Assembly (NCBI RefSeq): GCF_028548395.1
Contig: NZ_JAQQLA010000009.1
Location: forward strand, 124,001-188,000
Direction of reading: 5' to 3'
Length of the DNA: 64,000 bases
Origin: Vogesella indigofera
GTDB taxonomy: Bacteria > Pseudomonadota > Gammaproteobacteria > Burkholderiales > Chromobacteriaceae
In this document: positions 26,839-35,731 of the stretch, piece by piece
Position numbering within the stretch: the stretch's first letter is position 1
Layout: each line of letters begins with the position of its first letter
Position numbers and translations under genes: made by a program
Notes under the pieces: model-generated
What the model was told of the DNA's origin: nothing
What the model saw: only the letters and a program-made list of their open reading frames with translations
Database searches by the model: none

Positions 26839-28129
26839 CGTCGGCCTCGTGCTTGACCAGCAGGCTGGCCAGTGCCAGACCGGCCCCCTCCAGCGCCGAG
26901 CCCAGCCGGCTGCGATACTGTTCGATCAGCAGTGCGGTCTGCCCATCATCGGCATCGAACACCACCTGCACCTGCTTGCCCACCATGCGCAGCCGTGCCC
27001 CGACGCCACCCAGTGCCGGCAGTTCCAGATTCAGTCGCGTTTGCCACACCGGCAGTTCCAGCTCGCCATCCGCTTCGCGCTCGGCGACTTCCTCGCGCTG
27101 GATTTCCCAGTCCACCGCCTGTCCCGGCCACGCCTGCCCCTGGAACACCAGCACTTTCTGCTCGTGCACTTCCAGCTGCTTCTGCACCAGCTGCCCCAGT
27201 TCCGGCGACAGCCCGGCCCGGCCCTCGTGCAGCAGCTTGGCTTGCGGCTCCAGCTTCAGCTCTTCCAGCGACAGGCGGCCATCGACCCATGCCCGCTGGT
27301 GCGACTCGTAGAAGACGCCGCTTTTTTCCACCGACTGCCGTAGCTGCTCGCCAGCACCCGGCGCCGCCGGGTCGGTCAGCAGGGTCAGGCTGCCACGTGC
27401 CGCCGACTGTGTTGAGGCCGCATCCAGCAAACCGTTCAGATAGCGGCCGGCCGAGGTAAAGGCGACCGGTACCGACTTTTCGTCCGGCAGTGCATTGAGG
27501 CGTAACAGGTCGAACTGCAGCAGCGGCATGGTCGCGCCTACCCGCAACAGCATCGGCTCCCTGGTCAGCAGACCGTCCGCCGGTGCCTTCAGGTTAAACA
27601 CCGCATTCTTGATCAGCACCATCGCGCTGCCGTCCGCCAAACGCTCCGCCAGCCGGCCGGTGACCACCTCGCCACGGGCGAGATCGGGCAGCCGCCCCGG
27701 CTGCGACAGGGTTTGCAGCGCGGTACTGTTGTCGTCCTGCAGTGCAGCCGACACCGCCCGCGCCAGCTCGCTGCTGCGCAGCGCCGTCGCCGGGTCCTGC
27801 AGCACGTCCAGCAGATTGAACGACAGCGGCGGCCCGGTGGTCACGCGCAGCGACAGCGCATTGCCATCGGCGGTCATGCCCTTGGGCAGACTTAGCACGA
27901 AGGCCTCACCCTTGATGGTGGCGGCCAACTTGCCATCCGGCAGGCGTTCGGTGATGTGGGCGGTGACGGTCTCGCCGGACTGCAATGCCGGCAAGCGTGC
28001 GGGCGAGGAGGCAACCTCGACCGGGCTGCGCGTCGTCTCGCGGCCGGGGCGATTGGCAACAATCGTCGACGCTTCGGCCGCACCGGTCGACTGTTTGCCC
28101 GGTGCCAGAATCGGGGGCAGGGAAATCAT
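26828..28129 (-). CDS. FliK-like flagellar hook-length control protein
   Basis: 433 residues. The N-terminal two-thirds are low-complexity, rich in Ala, Leu and Ser, with repeated beta-rich units containing LPDGK/LADGS and TVTAHITERL. The C-terminal third (about 330-420) resembles the Flg_hook domain (LELPALGGVGARLRMVGKQVQVVF). It is encoded between DUF2802 and FlhB-like genes with overlaps on both sides. A second FliK-type gene in the main flagellar cluster is likely but outside the window; the exact role is inferred. Confidence 0.75.
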   Translation of the reverse strand: MISLPPILAPGKQSTGAAEASTIVANRPGRETTRSPVEVASSPARLPALQSGETVTAHITERLPDGKLAATIKGEAFVLSLPKGMTADGNALSLRVTTGPPLSFNLLDVLQDPATALRSSELARAVSAALQDDNSTALQTLSQPGRLPDLARGEVVTGRLAERLADGSAMVLIKNAVFNLKAPADGLLTREPMLLRVGATMPLLQFDLLRLNALPDEKSVPVAFTSAGRYLNGLLDAASTQSAARGSLTLLTDPAAPGAGEQLRQSVEKSGVFYESHQRAWVDGRLSLEELKLEPQAKLLHEGRAGLSPELGQLVQKQLEVHEQKVLVFQGQAWPGQAVDWEIQREEVAEREADGELELPVWQTRLNLELPALGGVGARLRMVGKQVQVVFDADDGQTALLIEQYRSRLGSALEGAGLALASLLVKHEADDEA

Positions 28130-28503
28130 GAAGTGGGGCTATTGCGGTACAGCGACAGAATCAGCTCGGCCTCGCTGCGGGAAATGCCGCAGCGCTCGGC
28201 AACATCGGCGCTGCCCAGGCCACGCTTGAACATTTCTACCGCCTGATTGTAGGGGCTGATGCCCTCGCTGCTGGCGGCCGGCAACTGCTGGCGCGGCTCG
28301 TGTTCGAGCACTTTCTGTTGTGCCATCAGCGCAATGTCCTGGATATTGCGCTGTGCGGCCGCCAACTGCTTCTGCAGCTGCTCATGGCTGACCGCCTCGA
28401 CCGCGCGCTCGGATTCGATGCGCAACAGCCGTTGCCACAGATAGAAGATTGCAACGGCCTGCGCGATCATCAGGCCAATCAGCAACACCAGATAAATGGT
28501 CAT
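28126..28503 (-). CDS. DUF2802 membrane-anchored protein
   Basis: 125 residues: one N-terminal membrane segment (about 3-24), a coiled coil with QLQKQLAAAQRN, and the DUF2802 C-terminus YNQAVEMFKRGLGSADVAERCGISRSEAELI, a small helix-turn-helix-like domain. DUF2802 genes are found with flagellar/chemotaxis loci. The ATG at 28501-28503 has GGAG eight bases upstream; the GTG two codons earlier is too close to that site. Its stop overlaps the FliK-like start (ATGA), so it heads this three-gene unit. Confidence 0.83.
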   Translation of the reverse strand: MTIYLVLLIGLMIAQAVAIFYLWQRLLRIESERAVEAVSHEQLQKQLAAAQRNIQDIALMAQQKVLEHEPRQQLPAASSEGISPYNQAVEMFKRGLGSADVAERCGISRSEAELILSLYRNSPTS

Positions 28504-28746
28504 GATCACGACTCCGGTAACACGGACACTCCCTCTGGCTCAGGTAAAGAGCGAATGTCCTCAAGCTTGTTGATGCTGGCAGGGTAACGATCACAAGCGA
28601 TGCCGGCCTGCCCTCAGTCATCCAGGAACACGGTGCGGCACGGCAACACTGCTTTTACTATGGCACGCAATCGGCAGGATAACAGCGTCGTTTGCAGCTT
28701 GGCCGCAACGGCAAAAGCCCCGCTCCACACCGTAAAACGGTGCCGG
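28504..28746. other. Intergenic region between fliT and the DUF2802 unit
   Basis: 243 bases. A CACCG / CGGTG hairpin at 28718-28743 near the fliT stop, with a GC-rich outer arm, may terminate fliST on the minus strand. The remainder should hold the DUF2802 promoter; no sigma-28 or sigma-54 element is evident. A partial uptake word (TTGGCCGCAA) lies near 28699. Confidence 0.35.
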
Positions 28747-29067
28747 CTAGAGGCTGTCTTTATAGGTAGAAAGCAGGTTTTGCCGCGTTTTCAGCAGCGC
28801 CAGTTCCGGTTGCAACTGGCCTTTGCTGGCGGTGACCTGCTGGGTCAGGGCTTGCAGCAAACGCTGCGCGCTGAGCAGTTCGGCCAACACCCCGTCATGC
28901 GCTGCGGCAGGTAGCGCCGACAATGGCGACAGTGTTGCCTGTGCCGCCACCAGTTGCTCCGCGAGCATTACCGCCCGCTCCCAGTCCTGGGACTCGACCG
29001 CGGCTGACAGCACTTGCGCCAGCGACAGCCAGGCGCGCCAGTCTTCCGCCAGCTCAGGCTGCGCCAT
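28747..29067 (-). CDS. fliT: Flagellar protein FliT-like chaperone
   Basis: 106 residues, entirely helical in character, rich in Leu, Gln and Ala. It directly follows fliS with a 14-base overlap, the standard position of FliT, the export chaperone of cap protein FliD. Sequence identity with known FliT is low, as usual in the family. The start MAQPELAEDW is chosen because the upstream extension lies inside fliS and is not FliT-like. Confidence 0.68.
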   Translation of the reverse strand: MAQPELAEDWRAWLSLAQVLSAAVESQDWERAVMLAEQLVAAQATLSPLSALPAAAHDGVLAELLSAQRLLQALTQQVTASKGQLQPELALLKTRQNLLSTYKDSL

Positions 29068-29497
29068 ACACTTTTCCTGCGTCACCCGGCGCACTGCCCT
29101 GCGCGTTGGCCGGCACCCCGATCTGTACCCAAGCATCGCGGATTTCATTCAACAGTGCACACACCTGGTCTAGCAACGCGGGGTCGTTATTGATGTTGGC
29201 CTGGAACAACTGGCGGGTGCAGTATTCGTAAAGCTGGTCAAGGTTGCTGGCAATGTCGCCGCCTTTTTCGTGATCGAGCGCCAGGCGCAGTCCTTCGTCC
29301 ACGATCGAGATCGCCTTGCCGATCAGCATGCCTTTGTCAGCAACTTGCCCGGCTTCCATCGCGATCTTTGCGCGCCGGATCGCCTGCAGCGCACCATCCA
29401 GCAACATGAGCACCAGTTTATGAGGGGTCGCTACCAATACCTCGGTCTCAAGTGCGGAGCGACCGTAAGCGGCCTGCATATGCCTAGAAAGTGCCAT
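29054..29497 (-). CDS. fliS: Flagellin export chaperone FliS
   Basis: 147 residues; cytoplasmic four-helix chaperone that prevents premature flagellin polymerisation. Canonical N-terminus QAAYGRSALETEVLVATPHKLVLMLLDGAL and central NLDQLYEYCTRQLFQANINND. It follows fliD by 28 bases and overlaps fliT. The last 20 residues (PANAQGSAPGDAGK...) are a disordered extension. Confidence 0.94.
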   Translation of the reverse strand: MALSRHMQAAYGRSALETEVLVATPHKLVLMLLDGALQAIRRAKIAMEAGQVADKGMLIGKAISIVDEGLRLALDHEKGGDIASNLDQLYEYCTRQLFQANINNDPALLDQVCALLNEIRDAWVQIGVPANAQGSAPGDAGKVYGAA

Positions 29498-29525
29498 GAT
29501 GAAGCCTTAATCGATGTTATCCAGT

Positions 29526-31505
29526 TCAGGAACTCTTTTGCATGCTGCTGATTTGCTGGGTCAGGAACGAGCTGCTGGCGTTCAGTTGCGCCAGCAGGCG
29601 GTCCATCGCATTGAACTGGGCCTTGTAGCGGGCCTCGGTTGTCTCCAGGCGCTTGGCCATGGTGTCCTGCTGTTTCTGCAAGTCTTTCAGCGACGCGTTC
29701 AGGCCCTTGTTAAACGAGTCCAGTGTGCCATTGGTGCTGAGCATCCCCTCCAGCTTCTTGTCCAGATTGAAGGAGAAGCCCTGCGTGTAGGTCAGCGAGC
29801 CACGGTCACCGATGGTACCACCGCTGAGGTCGATGGTCAGGCCTTCCACCGGGGTGCCGATCGCCCCGATCAGCTTGCTACCGTCACCACGTGCCGCGTA
29901 ACCGCCGATGGTACCGGCCACACTCGCCGAGCCGGCGACACCGCTAGCGGCGGCAAAGCCTGCAAAATCCAGCCCACTCAGCACGTTGACCTTGGAATCG
30001 ATGCCGGTCTTGACCGAAGAAATCAGCAATTTGCCGCTATCCTCATCGACGCTGACTGAAACCTTTCCTTTGGCTGCAGTCAGGCCGGCATCACCATTGA
30101 TGGCAGTTTCCAGCGCTTTGGCCAATTCGGTGGCACTATTATAGGTACCGGTAACCTGAGCGTTGACGGTAGTGTTGTCGACCATGACCGAAAACGCGTT
30201 GGTGCCGGATACCGGCAGCGTCGGCACGTTGCCAGCCTGATTGTAACCGTTGGTCAGGGCGCTGACGGAGACTTCGTAGCTGCCCGCCACGGTCTTGGCA
30301 GTACTCGACACATAGGACATGCCCTTGCCATCGATCTGGGCACCGGTGGCAAAAAACTTGGCCACATCATCGGGCGAGGCTTCGATCGCCTTGCTCAGCT
30401 TGCTCGAGTCCAGGCTCAGACTGCCATCCTTGGCAAAGGCCAGTCCCAGCTGGCTGGCAACCTGGTAGCTGCCGCTATTCTTGGTGGCGGCGCCAAAAGC
30501 GGCACGCAATTGCGTTTCGATACCACGAATCGCCGTCACACCACTCAACGGTGACGATGAGCCGGCCTCGCCGGGTGCGTTACCGGGCGTCGCCGCCGTG
30601 GTCTCCTTCAACACCTTTGTGAAGTCGTTGTACGACTTCACAAAGTCTTCCAGTGTTTTCTTGATGCCGGCAGTGTCGCGGCTGACACTCATCTTCAGCG
30701 CCGCATCGCCTGCTTCCTGCTCTTTCTTCAGCGTCAGCGTCACGCCATCGATAGCGTCGCTGACGGTGTTGGACTGCTTGGTGATTTTCAGACCATCGAC
30801 GTAAAACACGGAATCCTTGGCCGGCTGCAACACCGTCATTGTCGTGCCCGCCGGATCATGGGTCAGGTTCGCCAGAGACGAAGTGGCGCCGCCGGCAGCC
30901 GTGACCTTCAGCGTACTCTCGGTCCCGGTCTTGCCAGAGGAGTAGATCAGCCGATAACCGCTGCCGTCATTGACGATACTGGCGCTGACACCGATATTGG
31001 CCTTGTTGACCGCATCGCGCACCTGCTCAAGCGTGGCATTGGCCGGGATCTTGACATCCTTCTGGGTCGAGCCGGAGAGCGGAGTGAAGGTGGCACCGGA
31101 GGTGGTACCAAAGGAAAAACTGAGTGTCTCCTCGGTCGCGCCATTGATGGCGGTCTTGCTGCTGGTGAAAATACTCGACGACAGCTTCTGCGCTGCGGCC
31201 AGCGTTTCCACCTTCAGGCTGAAGCCGCCCACCGGCGCCTTGGCTCCGGCGCTGATCTCTGCCACGTCCTTGTCGGAGGTGGTCGACGACAATGTCTGGT
31301 ATTTGGCCGGATCCTGCAGTGCCTTCAGCGCGGCCTGGAATGACGCCAGGCCACTCTTAACCTGACCGACCGCCGAGATCTTGCTTTCGAAAACCTGTTG
31401 CTTCTGCTGCAGCTTCAATAACGGACGGGTTTCAATATTCATCAGCTTGGAAACCAGGCTGTCAATATCCATCCCGGAACCAAGACCACTCGAACTCAAT
31501 GCCAT
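29526..31505 (-). CDS. fliD: Flagellar filament cap protein FliD
   Basis: 659 residues, the filament cap needed for flagellin assembly. The N-terminal FliD_N domain starts LSSSGLGSGMDIDSLVSKL, the central variable domains are rich in Ser, Thr, Gly and Ala, and the C-terminal FliD_C coiled coil has RYKAQFNAMDRLLAQLNASSSFLT. No signal peptide, as expected for type III export. Length is at the upper end of the family. Followed by fliS-fliT; 63 bases separate it from flaG upstream. Confidence 0.95.
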   Translation of the reverse strand: MALSSSGLGSGMDIDSLVSKLMNIETRPLLKLQQKQQVFESKISAVGQVKSGLASFQAALKALQDPAKYQTLSSTTSDKDVAEISAGAKAPVGGFSLKVETLAAAQKLSSSIFTSSKTAINGATEETLSFSFGTTSGATFTPLSGSTQKDVKIPANATLEQVRDAVNKANIGVSASIVNDGSGYRLIYSSGKTGTESTLKVTAAGGATSSLANLTHDPAGTTMTVLQPAKDSVFYVDGLKITKQSNTVSDAIDGVTLTLKKEQEAGDAALKMSVSRDTAGIKKTLEDFVKSYNDFTKVLKETTAATPGNAPGEAGSSSPLSGVTAIRGIETQLRAAFGAATKNSGSYQVASQLGLAFAKDGSLSLDSSKLSKAIEASPDDVAKFFATGAQIDGKGMSYVSSTAKTVAGSYEVSVSALTNGYNQAGNVPTLPVSGTNAFSVMVDNTTVNAQVTGTYNSATELAKALETAINGDAGLTAAKGKVSVSVDEDSGKLLISSVKTGIDSKVNVLSGLDFAGFAAASGVAGSASVAGTIGGYAARGDGSKLIGAIGTPVEGLTIDLSGGTIGDRGSLTYTQGFSFNLDKKLEGMLSTNGTLDSFNKGLNASLKDLQKQQDTMAKRLETTEARYKAQFNAMDRLLAQLNASSSFLTQQISSMQKSS

Positions 31506-31568
31506 GATATTTCTCCCGCCATTATTCAGTCGTAGGGCCAGCCGGCACTACGCTTGCTGCAACCAAAA

Positions 31569-31976
31569 TTACGCCTTGCTCTGATACAAAACACCGACCA
31601 GCTTGTCCAGGTTCTTGGACAGTTCCAGTACTTCTTCGGTCGGAATCTGGCGGATCACCTTGTCGGTGTGCTTGTCGATCACCTTCACAATCGGCACGCC
31701 CAGATCTTCATCGATGGAGAAGTTCAGTTCGCTGGCAAAGGTGGCGACCAGCTTGCTGATCTTTTCCGTAGCTTGCGCCAGCTCTTCCTTGTCCAGCACG
31801 TTCTTGCCCTGACCACCGGCAGCAGCACTGGACAGCGCTTGCACCGCACCGGCAGAAACCGGCACCGTCGGGGCGCTGGCTTGCTGGGCCGGCAACGGCA
31901 CAGAGCGACCGGCACTGTCAGACAAGGCGGTGGTAACAGGTGTGGCAACAGGCAACAGTGGTGATAATGACGACAT
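31569..31976 (-). CDS. flaG: FlaG family flagellar protein
   Basis: 135 residues. A disordered Ala/Pro/Ser-rich N-terminus (1-60) is followed by the conserved FlaG domain: LNFSIDEDLGVPIVKVIDK and IRQIPTEEVLELSKNL. It affects filament length or flagellin assembly in other bacteria. The start MSSLSPLLP is chosen because the longer frame would cross the fliC terminator hairpin; GGAGGT lies just upstream. Sits between fliC and fliD. Confidence 0.92.
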   Translation of the reverse strand: MSSLSPLLPVATPVTTALSDSAGRSVPLPAQQASAPTVPVSAGAVQALSSAAAGGQGKNVLDKEELAQATEKISKLVATFASELNFSIDEDLGVPIVKVIDKHTDKVIRQIPTEEVLELSKNLDKLVGVLYQSKA

Positions 31977-31993
31977 AGTACACCTCCAAGACG

Positions 31994-32022
31994 AAAAGCC
32001 TGGCGTGGAGGCCACGCCAGGC
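31994..32022 (-). terminator. Terminator of fliC
   Basis: GCCTGGCGTGG / CCACGCCAGGC stem with a 3-base loop, followed by TTTTCG on the minus strand, 41 bases beyond the fliC stop. Confidence 0.82.
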
Positions 32023-32062
32023 ACGCTGGGTTACAGGAGGGCCACGCCCTCACCCACCTAGA

Positions 32063-33514
32063 TTAACGCAGCAGCGACAGTACTTGCTGTGGCAGCTGGT
32101 TGGCCTGCGCCAGCATGGCGGTACCAGCCTGTTGCAACACCTGGTTACGGCTCAGTTTAGCTGTTTCTGCGGCAAAGTCGGTATCCTGAATACGGCTACG
32201 CGAGGCACTCAGGTTCTCCGACGAAGACTGCAGGTTGGAGATGGTGTTCTCAAAGCGGGACTGCAGGGCACCGAACTGGGCACGCTGGCCGTTGATCGCC
32301 TGCAGTGCGGAGTCAACGATCTTGATCGCATTCTGCGAGTTGGCGAACGAAGTCACGTCCAACGAAGCCACGGTTTTGAGGGTCGACGAACCACCCAGTA
32401 CCAAGCCGGAACCAGCGTCGGTCACCGAGAAACTCTTGTCGGAGTCAAACACCACGGTACCGTTTGCGATGGTGGTGGCGCCAGCAGCAGTGGCACCTGG
32501 AGCGGCAACCAGCGCCGGCGTGGTGCCGGTATTGTTGTAGGTCGCCATTGTAATGTTGCCAGAACCTGCCTGGTTGGCAAGCTGGATATCCGATCCGGTA
32601 GCGTTGGTCAGCTTGATGCCGCCCAGCGACGAATCAAACTCTGCGGTCACACCAGTTTTGCCGCTGGCGGCGTTAATGGCATTGATCGCTTCGGAGTAGT
32701 CATCGGCGCTGCTCACCGATGCACCAGTACGGAACGATACGGTCACCGCGGTAGCGTTGTCGGAAGTGATGTTCACCGCGAATGTACCGCTGGCGGCCAG
32801 GGTCAAGTTGGACTCGGTTTTGGCGGAAGCGGTGACACCGGTCTGCGAGGTCAGCTTGTTGACGTTGGCCGCAATGGTCTTGGCGCTGTCGGTTGCCACA
32901 GTTGTGTACTTGGCCGAACCCAGCGAACCGGCAACGGTAATGTCTTTAGCCGCAACCACGTTGGTTGCCGTTTTACTAGCAGTACCTGCTACTGTGACGT
33001 TGTTGTTGCCGTAGTTGCTGGTGCGGAAGTTGGAACCGGTAGCCTGGATGGTCTGGTTGGCGTTGGCGCCGACCTGGAAGGTCAGGGTGCCGGACGAGCC
33101 ATCCAGCAGCTTCTGGCCGTTGAATTCGGTAGTCTGGGAAATACGGTCCAGTTCGGAGGTCAGCTGCGTCACTTCGGACTGCAAAGCCTGACGGTCGGAA
33201 GCCGAGTTGCTGGAGTTGGACGACTGTACCGCCAGCTCACGGACACGCTGCAGGATGTTACCAGCGGAAGACAGTGCGCCTTCAGCAGTCTGCGCCATCG
33301 ACACGCCATCATTGGCGTTGCGACGAGCCTGATCCATACCGCGAACCTGACCGCCCATGCGCTCGGAGATGGCCAGACCGGCGGCATCGTCTTTGGCGCT
33401 GTTGATGCGCAGGCCGGACGACAGGCGCTGCAGCGAGGTGGACAAGGCGCTTTGGGAACCGGACATATTACGCTGCGAGTTCAGCGAAGCCACGTTAGTG
33501 TTGATGGTCAGCAT
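32063..33514 (-). CDS. fliC: Flagellin
   Basis: 483 residues. Conserved D0/D1 ends are intact: [33 protein letters not shown] and [13 protein letters not shown] at the start; [18 protein letters not shown] and [10 protein letters not shown] at the end. The central D2/D3 region (about 175-380) is Ala/Thr/Ser-rich and exposed. Lysines there could be substrates of the neighbouring FliB methylase. A near-perfect sigma-28 promoter lies upstream and a strong terminator downstream, so it is a single-gene unit. Confidence 0.97.
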   Translation of the reverse strand: MLTINTNVASLNSQRNMSGSQSALSTSLQRLSSGLRINSAKDDAAGLAISERMGGQVRGMDQARRNANDGVSMAQTAEGALSSAGNILQRVRELAVQSSNSSNSASDRQALQSEVTQLTSELDRISQTTEFNGQKLLDGSSGTLTFQVGANANQTIQATGSNFRTSNYGNNNVTVAGTASKTATNVVAAKDITVAGSLGSAKYTTVATDSAKTIAANVNKLTSQTGVTASAKTESNLTLAASGTFAVNITSDNATAVTVSFRTGASVSSADDYSEAINAINAASGKTGVTAEFDSSLGGIKLTNATGSDIQLANQAGSGNITMATYNNTGTTPALVAAPGATAAGATTIANGTVVFDSDKSFSVTDAGSGLVLGGSSTLKTVASLDVTSFANSQNAIKIVDSALQAINGQRAQFGALQSRFENTISNLQSSSENLSASRSRIQDTDFAAETAKLSRNQVLQQAGTAMLAQANQLPQQVLSLLR

Positions 33515-33588
33515 GGTTGCTCCTTGGAATCATCAATCTGGGCGTTGTACCAGCCGGCCCCGTGCCGCTGCTACCGCCTTCCCAAGCT

Positions 33589-33615
33589 TTATCGGACCGT
33601 CGAAAGAAAGCTTTA
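33589..33615 (-). promoter_or_regulatory. Sigma-28 (FliA) promoter of fliC
   Basis: Minus strand reads TAAAGCTT, 11-base spacer, TCCGATAA, against the consensus TAAAGTTT-N11-GCCGATAA (one mismatch in each half). It starts about 100 bases upstream of fliC, typical for a late flagellar gene. Confidence 0.88.
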
Positions 33616-33633
33616 GCAATCCGGTGAAAATTT

Positions 33634-34869
33634 TTAATCAGGCAGCAACAACAGCCAGTGCTCCGGCTTCACCATACCCGCCTGTTCGAAGCCGGCCATG
33701 CAGGAAGGCAAATAGTTTTCCTGATGAATGCTGGTTCTATAAAACAGGTACACCAGCTCAATGACTTCCTTGGCCTCAAGCTGCCGCTGCCTTGCTGCGG
33801 TCAGGCCCACCAGCCAGAAACGCAATAGCAGGTACTCCATGCACAGCTGCTGCACATCCTGCACGACCTGTCCTTGCAGTGGGAAGTAACCGGTATAGGC
33901 GTGATTGAGCAGGATGCGGCCCAGCCATTGTTCGACCTCGGCGGACAACGCCGTTGCGGCGAAAGTCCGGCACAGCACCGCCTCATCCACCTCCGCCTCC
34001 AGCTGGCCCGCCCCAAGCGCTTGCAATGCCTCGGTAATCAGCTCCAGGTAACGCGGGCGATTGAAGTGCAGATCGGCCCGCACCCGGCTGGCAGCGGCCA
34101 ACGTTTTGATGTGCAACTGCTCGTGGCGCTGCCAGCCTTGCAGCGCGGCAAGCGCCTGCCCGTTCTGCAGCTGTTGCTGCCAGTCGAGCAACAGGGCCGC
34201 GATGTCGTCCAGCAATACCGCACCAGAGGTCGCATCGAACTGATCCACCGTCTGCTGCAATGATTCCGCGATCAGCAGTTGCAAGGCCAGCCTTTGCCAT
34301 AACTGCACTTCCGCTGCCCCCAGAATAGCCAGGAAAAACGCGCGTACCTGCTCCATTTCCGGACTGGCAATCGCCTCTGGGATACTGGCAATCGTACTGG
34401 CACGGGCAGGCAGTTGCAGCTGCTGCAGCTGCAAGGCGCGCTCGTTTTCGATGATCAGGCGTGCGATTTCCGGGCAGGATGGCGAGGCAAACTGCTCCAG
34501 CACGCCGGCCACCGACTTGGTGGCACGGGGATAGGTGGCACAGACATCGGGCAATATCTGTTCGCCACACTTTTTGTGAAGCTGACACAGACCATCGTCT
34601 CCCAACAACTCACAACGCGCGTGCTCCGCGTGACTAATCGACAGAAAACCGAAATCCCTGCTACCGCTCCTACCTGAACCGCGGTGCAACGCTTTCTTGA
34701 GCAGCGGTTTCAGCTCTTTATCGGGAAGGTTCTTCAGCCGAAGGTAAGCCTCGTGCTCGACAGGTACTCGCCAGCCATAGCAGCAGGTGTCGGGGCACGC
34801 CGGCCCAAGACAGGAAAACTGCGCCAGATACGCGGGGGCGATCATGCTTTTCAATTGGGTTTCTGCCAT
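33634..34869 (-). CDS. fliB: Flagellin lysine-N-methylase FliB
   Basis: 411 residues. The N-terminus carries the FliB cysteine cluster (FSCLGPACPDTCCYGW at about 18-33), with further conserved cysteines in CELLGDDGLCQLHKKCG and DVCATYPR, probably a metal or Fe-S site. The rest is helical and Leu/Gln-rich. In Salmonella FliB methylates surface lysines of flagellin. It lies immediately upstream of fliC on the same strand, and the fliC sigma-28 promoter sits just 18 bases beyond the fliB stop. Two Trp-rich ends complete the family pattern. Confidence 0.88.
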   Translation of the reverse strand: MAETQLKSMIAPAYLAQFSCLGPACPDTCCYGWRVPVEHEAYLRLKNLPDKELKPLLKKALHRGSGRSGSRDFGFLSISHAEHARCELLGDDGLCQLHKKCGEQILPDVCATYPRATKSVAGVLEQFASPSCPEIARLIIENERALQLQQLQLPARASTIASIPEAIASPEMEQVRAFFLAILGAAEVQLWQRLALQLLIAESLQQTVDQFDATSGAVLLDDIAALLLDWQQQLQNGQALAALQGWQRHEQLHIKTLAAASRVRADLHFNRPRYLELITEALQALGAGQLEAEVDEAVLCRTFAATALSAEVEQWLGRILLNHAYTGYFPLQGQVVQDVQQLCMEYLLLRFWLVGLTAARQRQLEAKEVIELVYLFYRTSIHQENYLPSCMAGFEQAGMVKPEHWLLLLPD

Positions 34870-34897
34870 CGTCTCTTCCCTGAATGCCAGTAGTTGC

Positions 34898-35626
34898 TCA
34901 TTTTGCCAGCTGCGTCAGCACGGCCAAGATCTTGCTGACCCCCTGCTCGAACACCGTCTCCGGCAGGGCAACCGTATCGCTGCTATTGCCCTTGCCGGCC
35001 GCCCAGTTCACCACCAGGCTGAGATTGGCATATGGCAGCGCCAACTCACGCGCCAGTGCCGCCTCCGGCATGCCGGTCATGCCGACCATGTCGGCGCCGT
35101 CCCGCTCGATACGGCGGATTTCCGCCACACTCTCCAGCCTCGGTCCTTGGGTACAGGCATAGACCGCGCCGTCGATCACGCTCAAGCCGGCCTCGCGACT
35201 GGTCTGTACCAGGCGGGCGCGCAGCTCGCGGTCAAACGGCCAAGTGAAGTCGACGTGCACCACCGGCTTTTCCGGTCCCTCGAAGAAGGTGTGCTTGCGA
35301 CCCCAGCTGTAGTCGACAATATTGTCGGGGATCACCAGGCTGCCCGGCACCATGTCCGGGCGGATGCCGCCGACGGTACCGATGGCAATCACCCCCTTGA
35401 CGCCGACACTGTGCAAGGCCCAGATATTGGCGCGGTAATTGATCTCGTGCGGGGCGATGGAGTTGCCATAGCCGTGGCGGGCAATGAACACCACGTTCTG
35501 CATGCCGATGCGGCCGAAGGTCAGCGCGCAGGACGGATCGCCGTACGGGGTACGCACAACCTGGCGATGGTTCACTTCGAGAATGGGCAATTTGGCGAGG
35601 CTACTGCCTCCGATGATGGCGAGCAT
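34898..35626 (-). CDS. S-methyl-5'-thioinosine phosphorylase / purine nucleoside phosphorylase family
   Basis: 242-residue phosphorylase of the MTAP/PNP family. It starts MLAIIGGSSL and contains the phosphate-site ARHGYGNSIAPHEINYRAN, AIGTVGGI, ACTQGPRLES and MVGMTGMPEA. In the base-binding segment ANLSLVVNWAAG an Asn replaces the Asp of adenine-specific MTAP, favouring a 6-oxopurine, as in Pseudomonas methylthioinosine phosphorylase. The neighbouring hpt could salvage the released hypoxanthine. ATG is preceded by AAGGAG. Confidence 0.85.
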   Translation of the reverse strand: MLAIIGGSSLAKLPILEVNHRQVVRTPYGDPSCALTFGRIGMQNVVFIARHGYGNSIAPHEINYRANIWALHSVGVKGVIAIGTVGGIRPDMVPGSLVIPDNIVDYSWGRKHTFFEGPEKPVVHVDFTWPFDRELRARLVQTSREAGLSVIDGAVYACTQGPRLESVAEIRRIERDGADMVGMTGMPEAALARELALPYANLSLVVNWAAGKGNSSDTVALPETVFEQGVSKILAVLTQLAK

Positions 35627-35676
35627 GACGTTCTCCTTGTTATGGCTGCTCTGTGCCGAATTCTAATCCGCAGGCA

Positions 35677-35710
35677 TGAAAAAAGCCCGCAACATTTACG
35701 GTTGCGGGCT
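35677..35710 (-). terminator. Terminator of hpt
   Basis: AGCCCGCAAC / GTTGCGGGCT stem, 7-base loop, TTTTTT on the minus strand. Confidence 0.88.
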
Positions 35711-35731
35711 GGCCGGGATATATCGCCAGGC

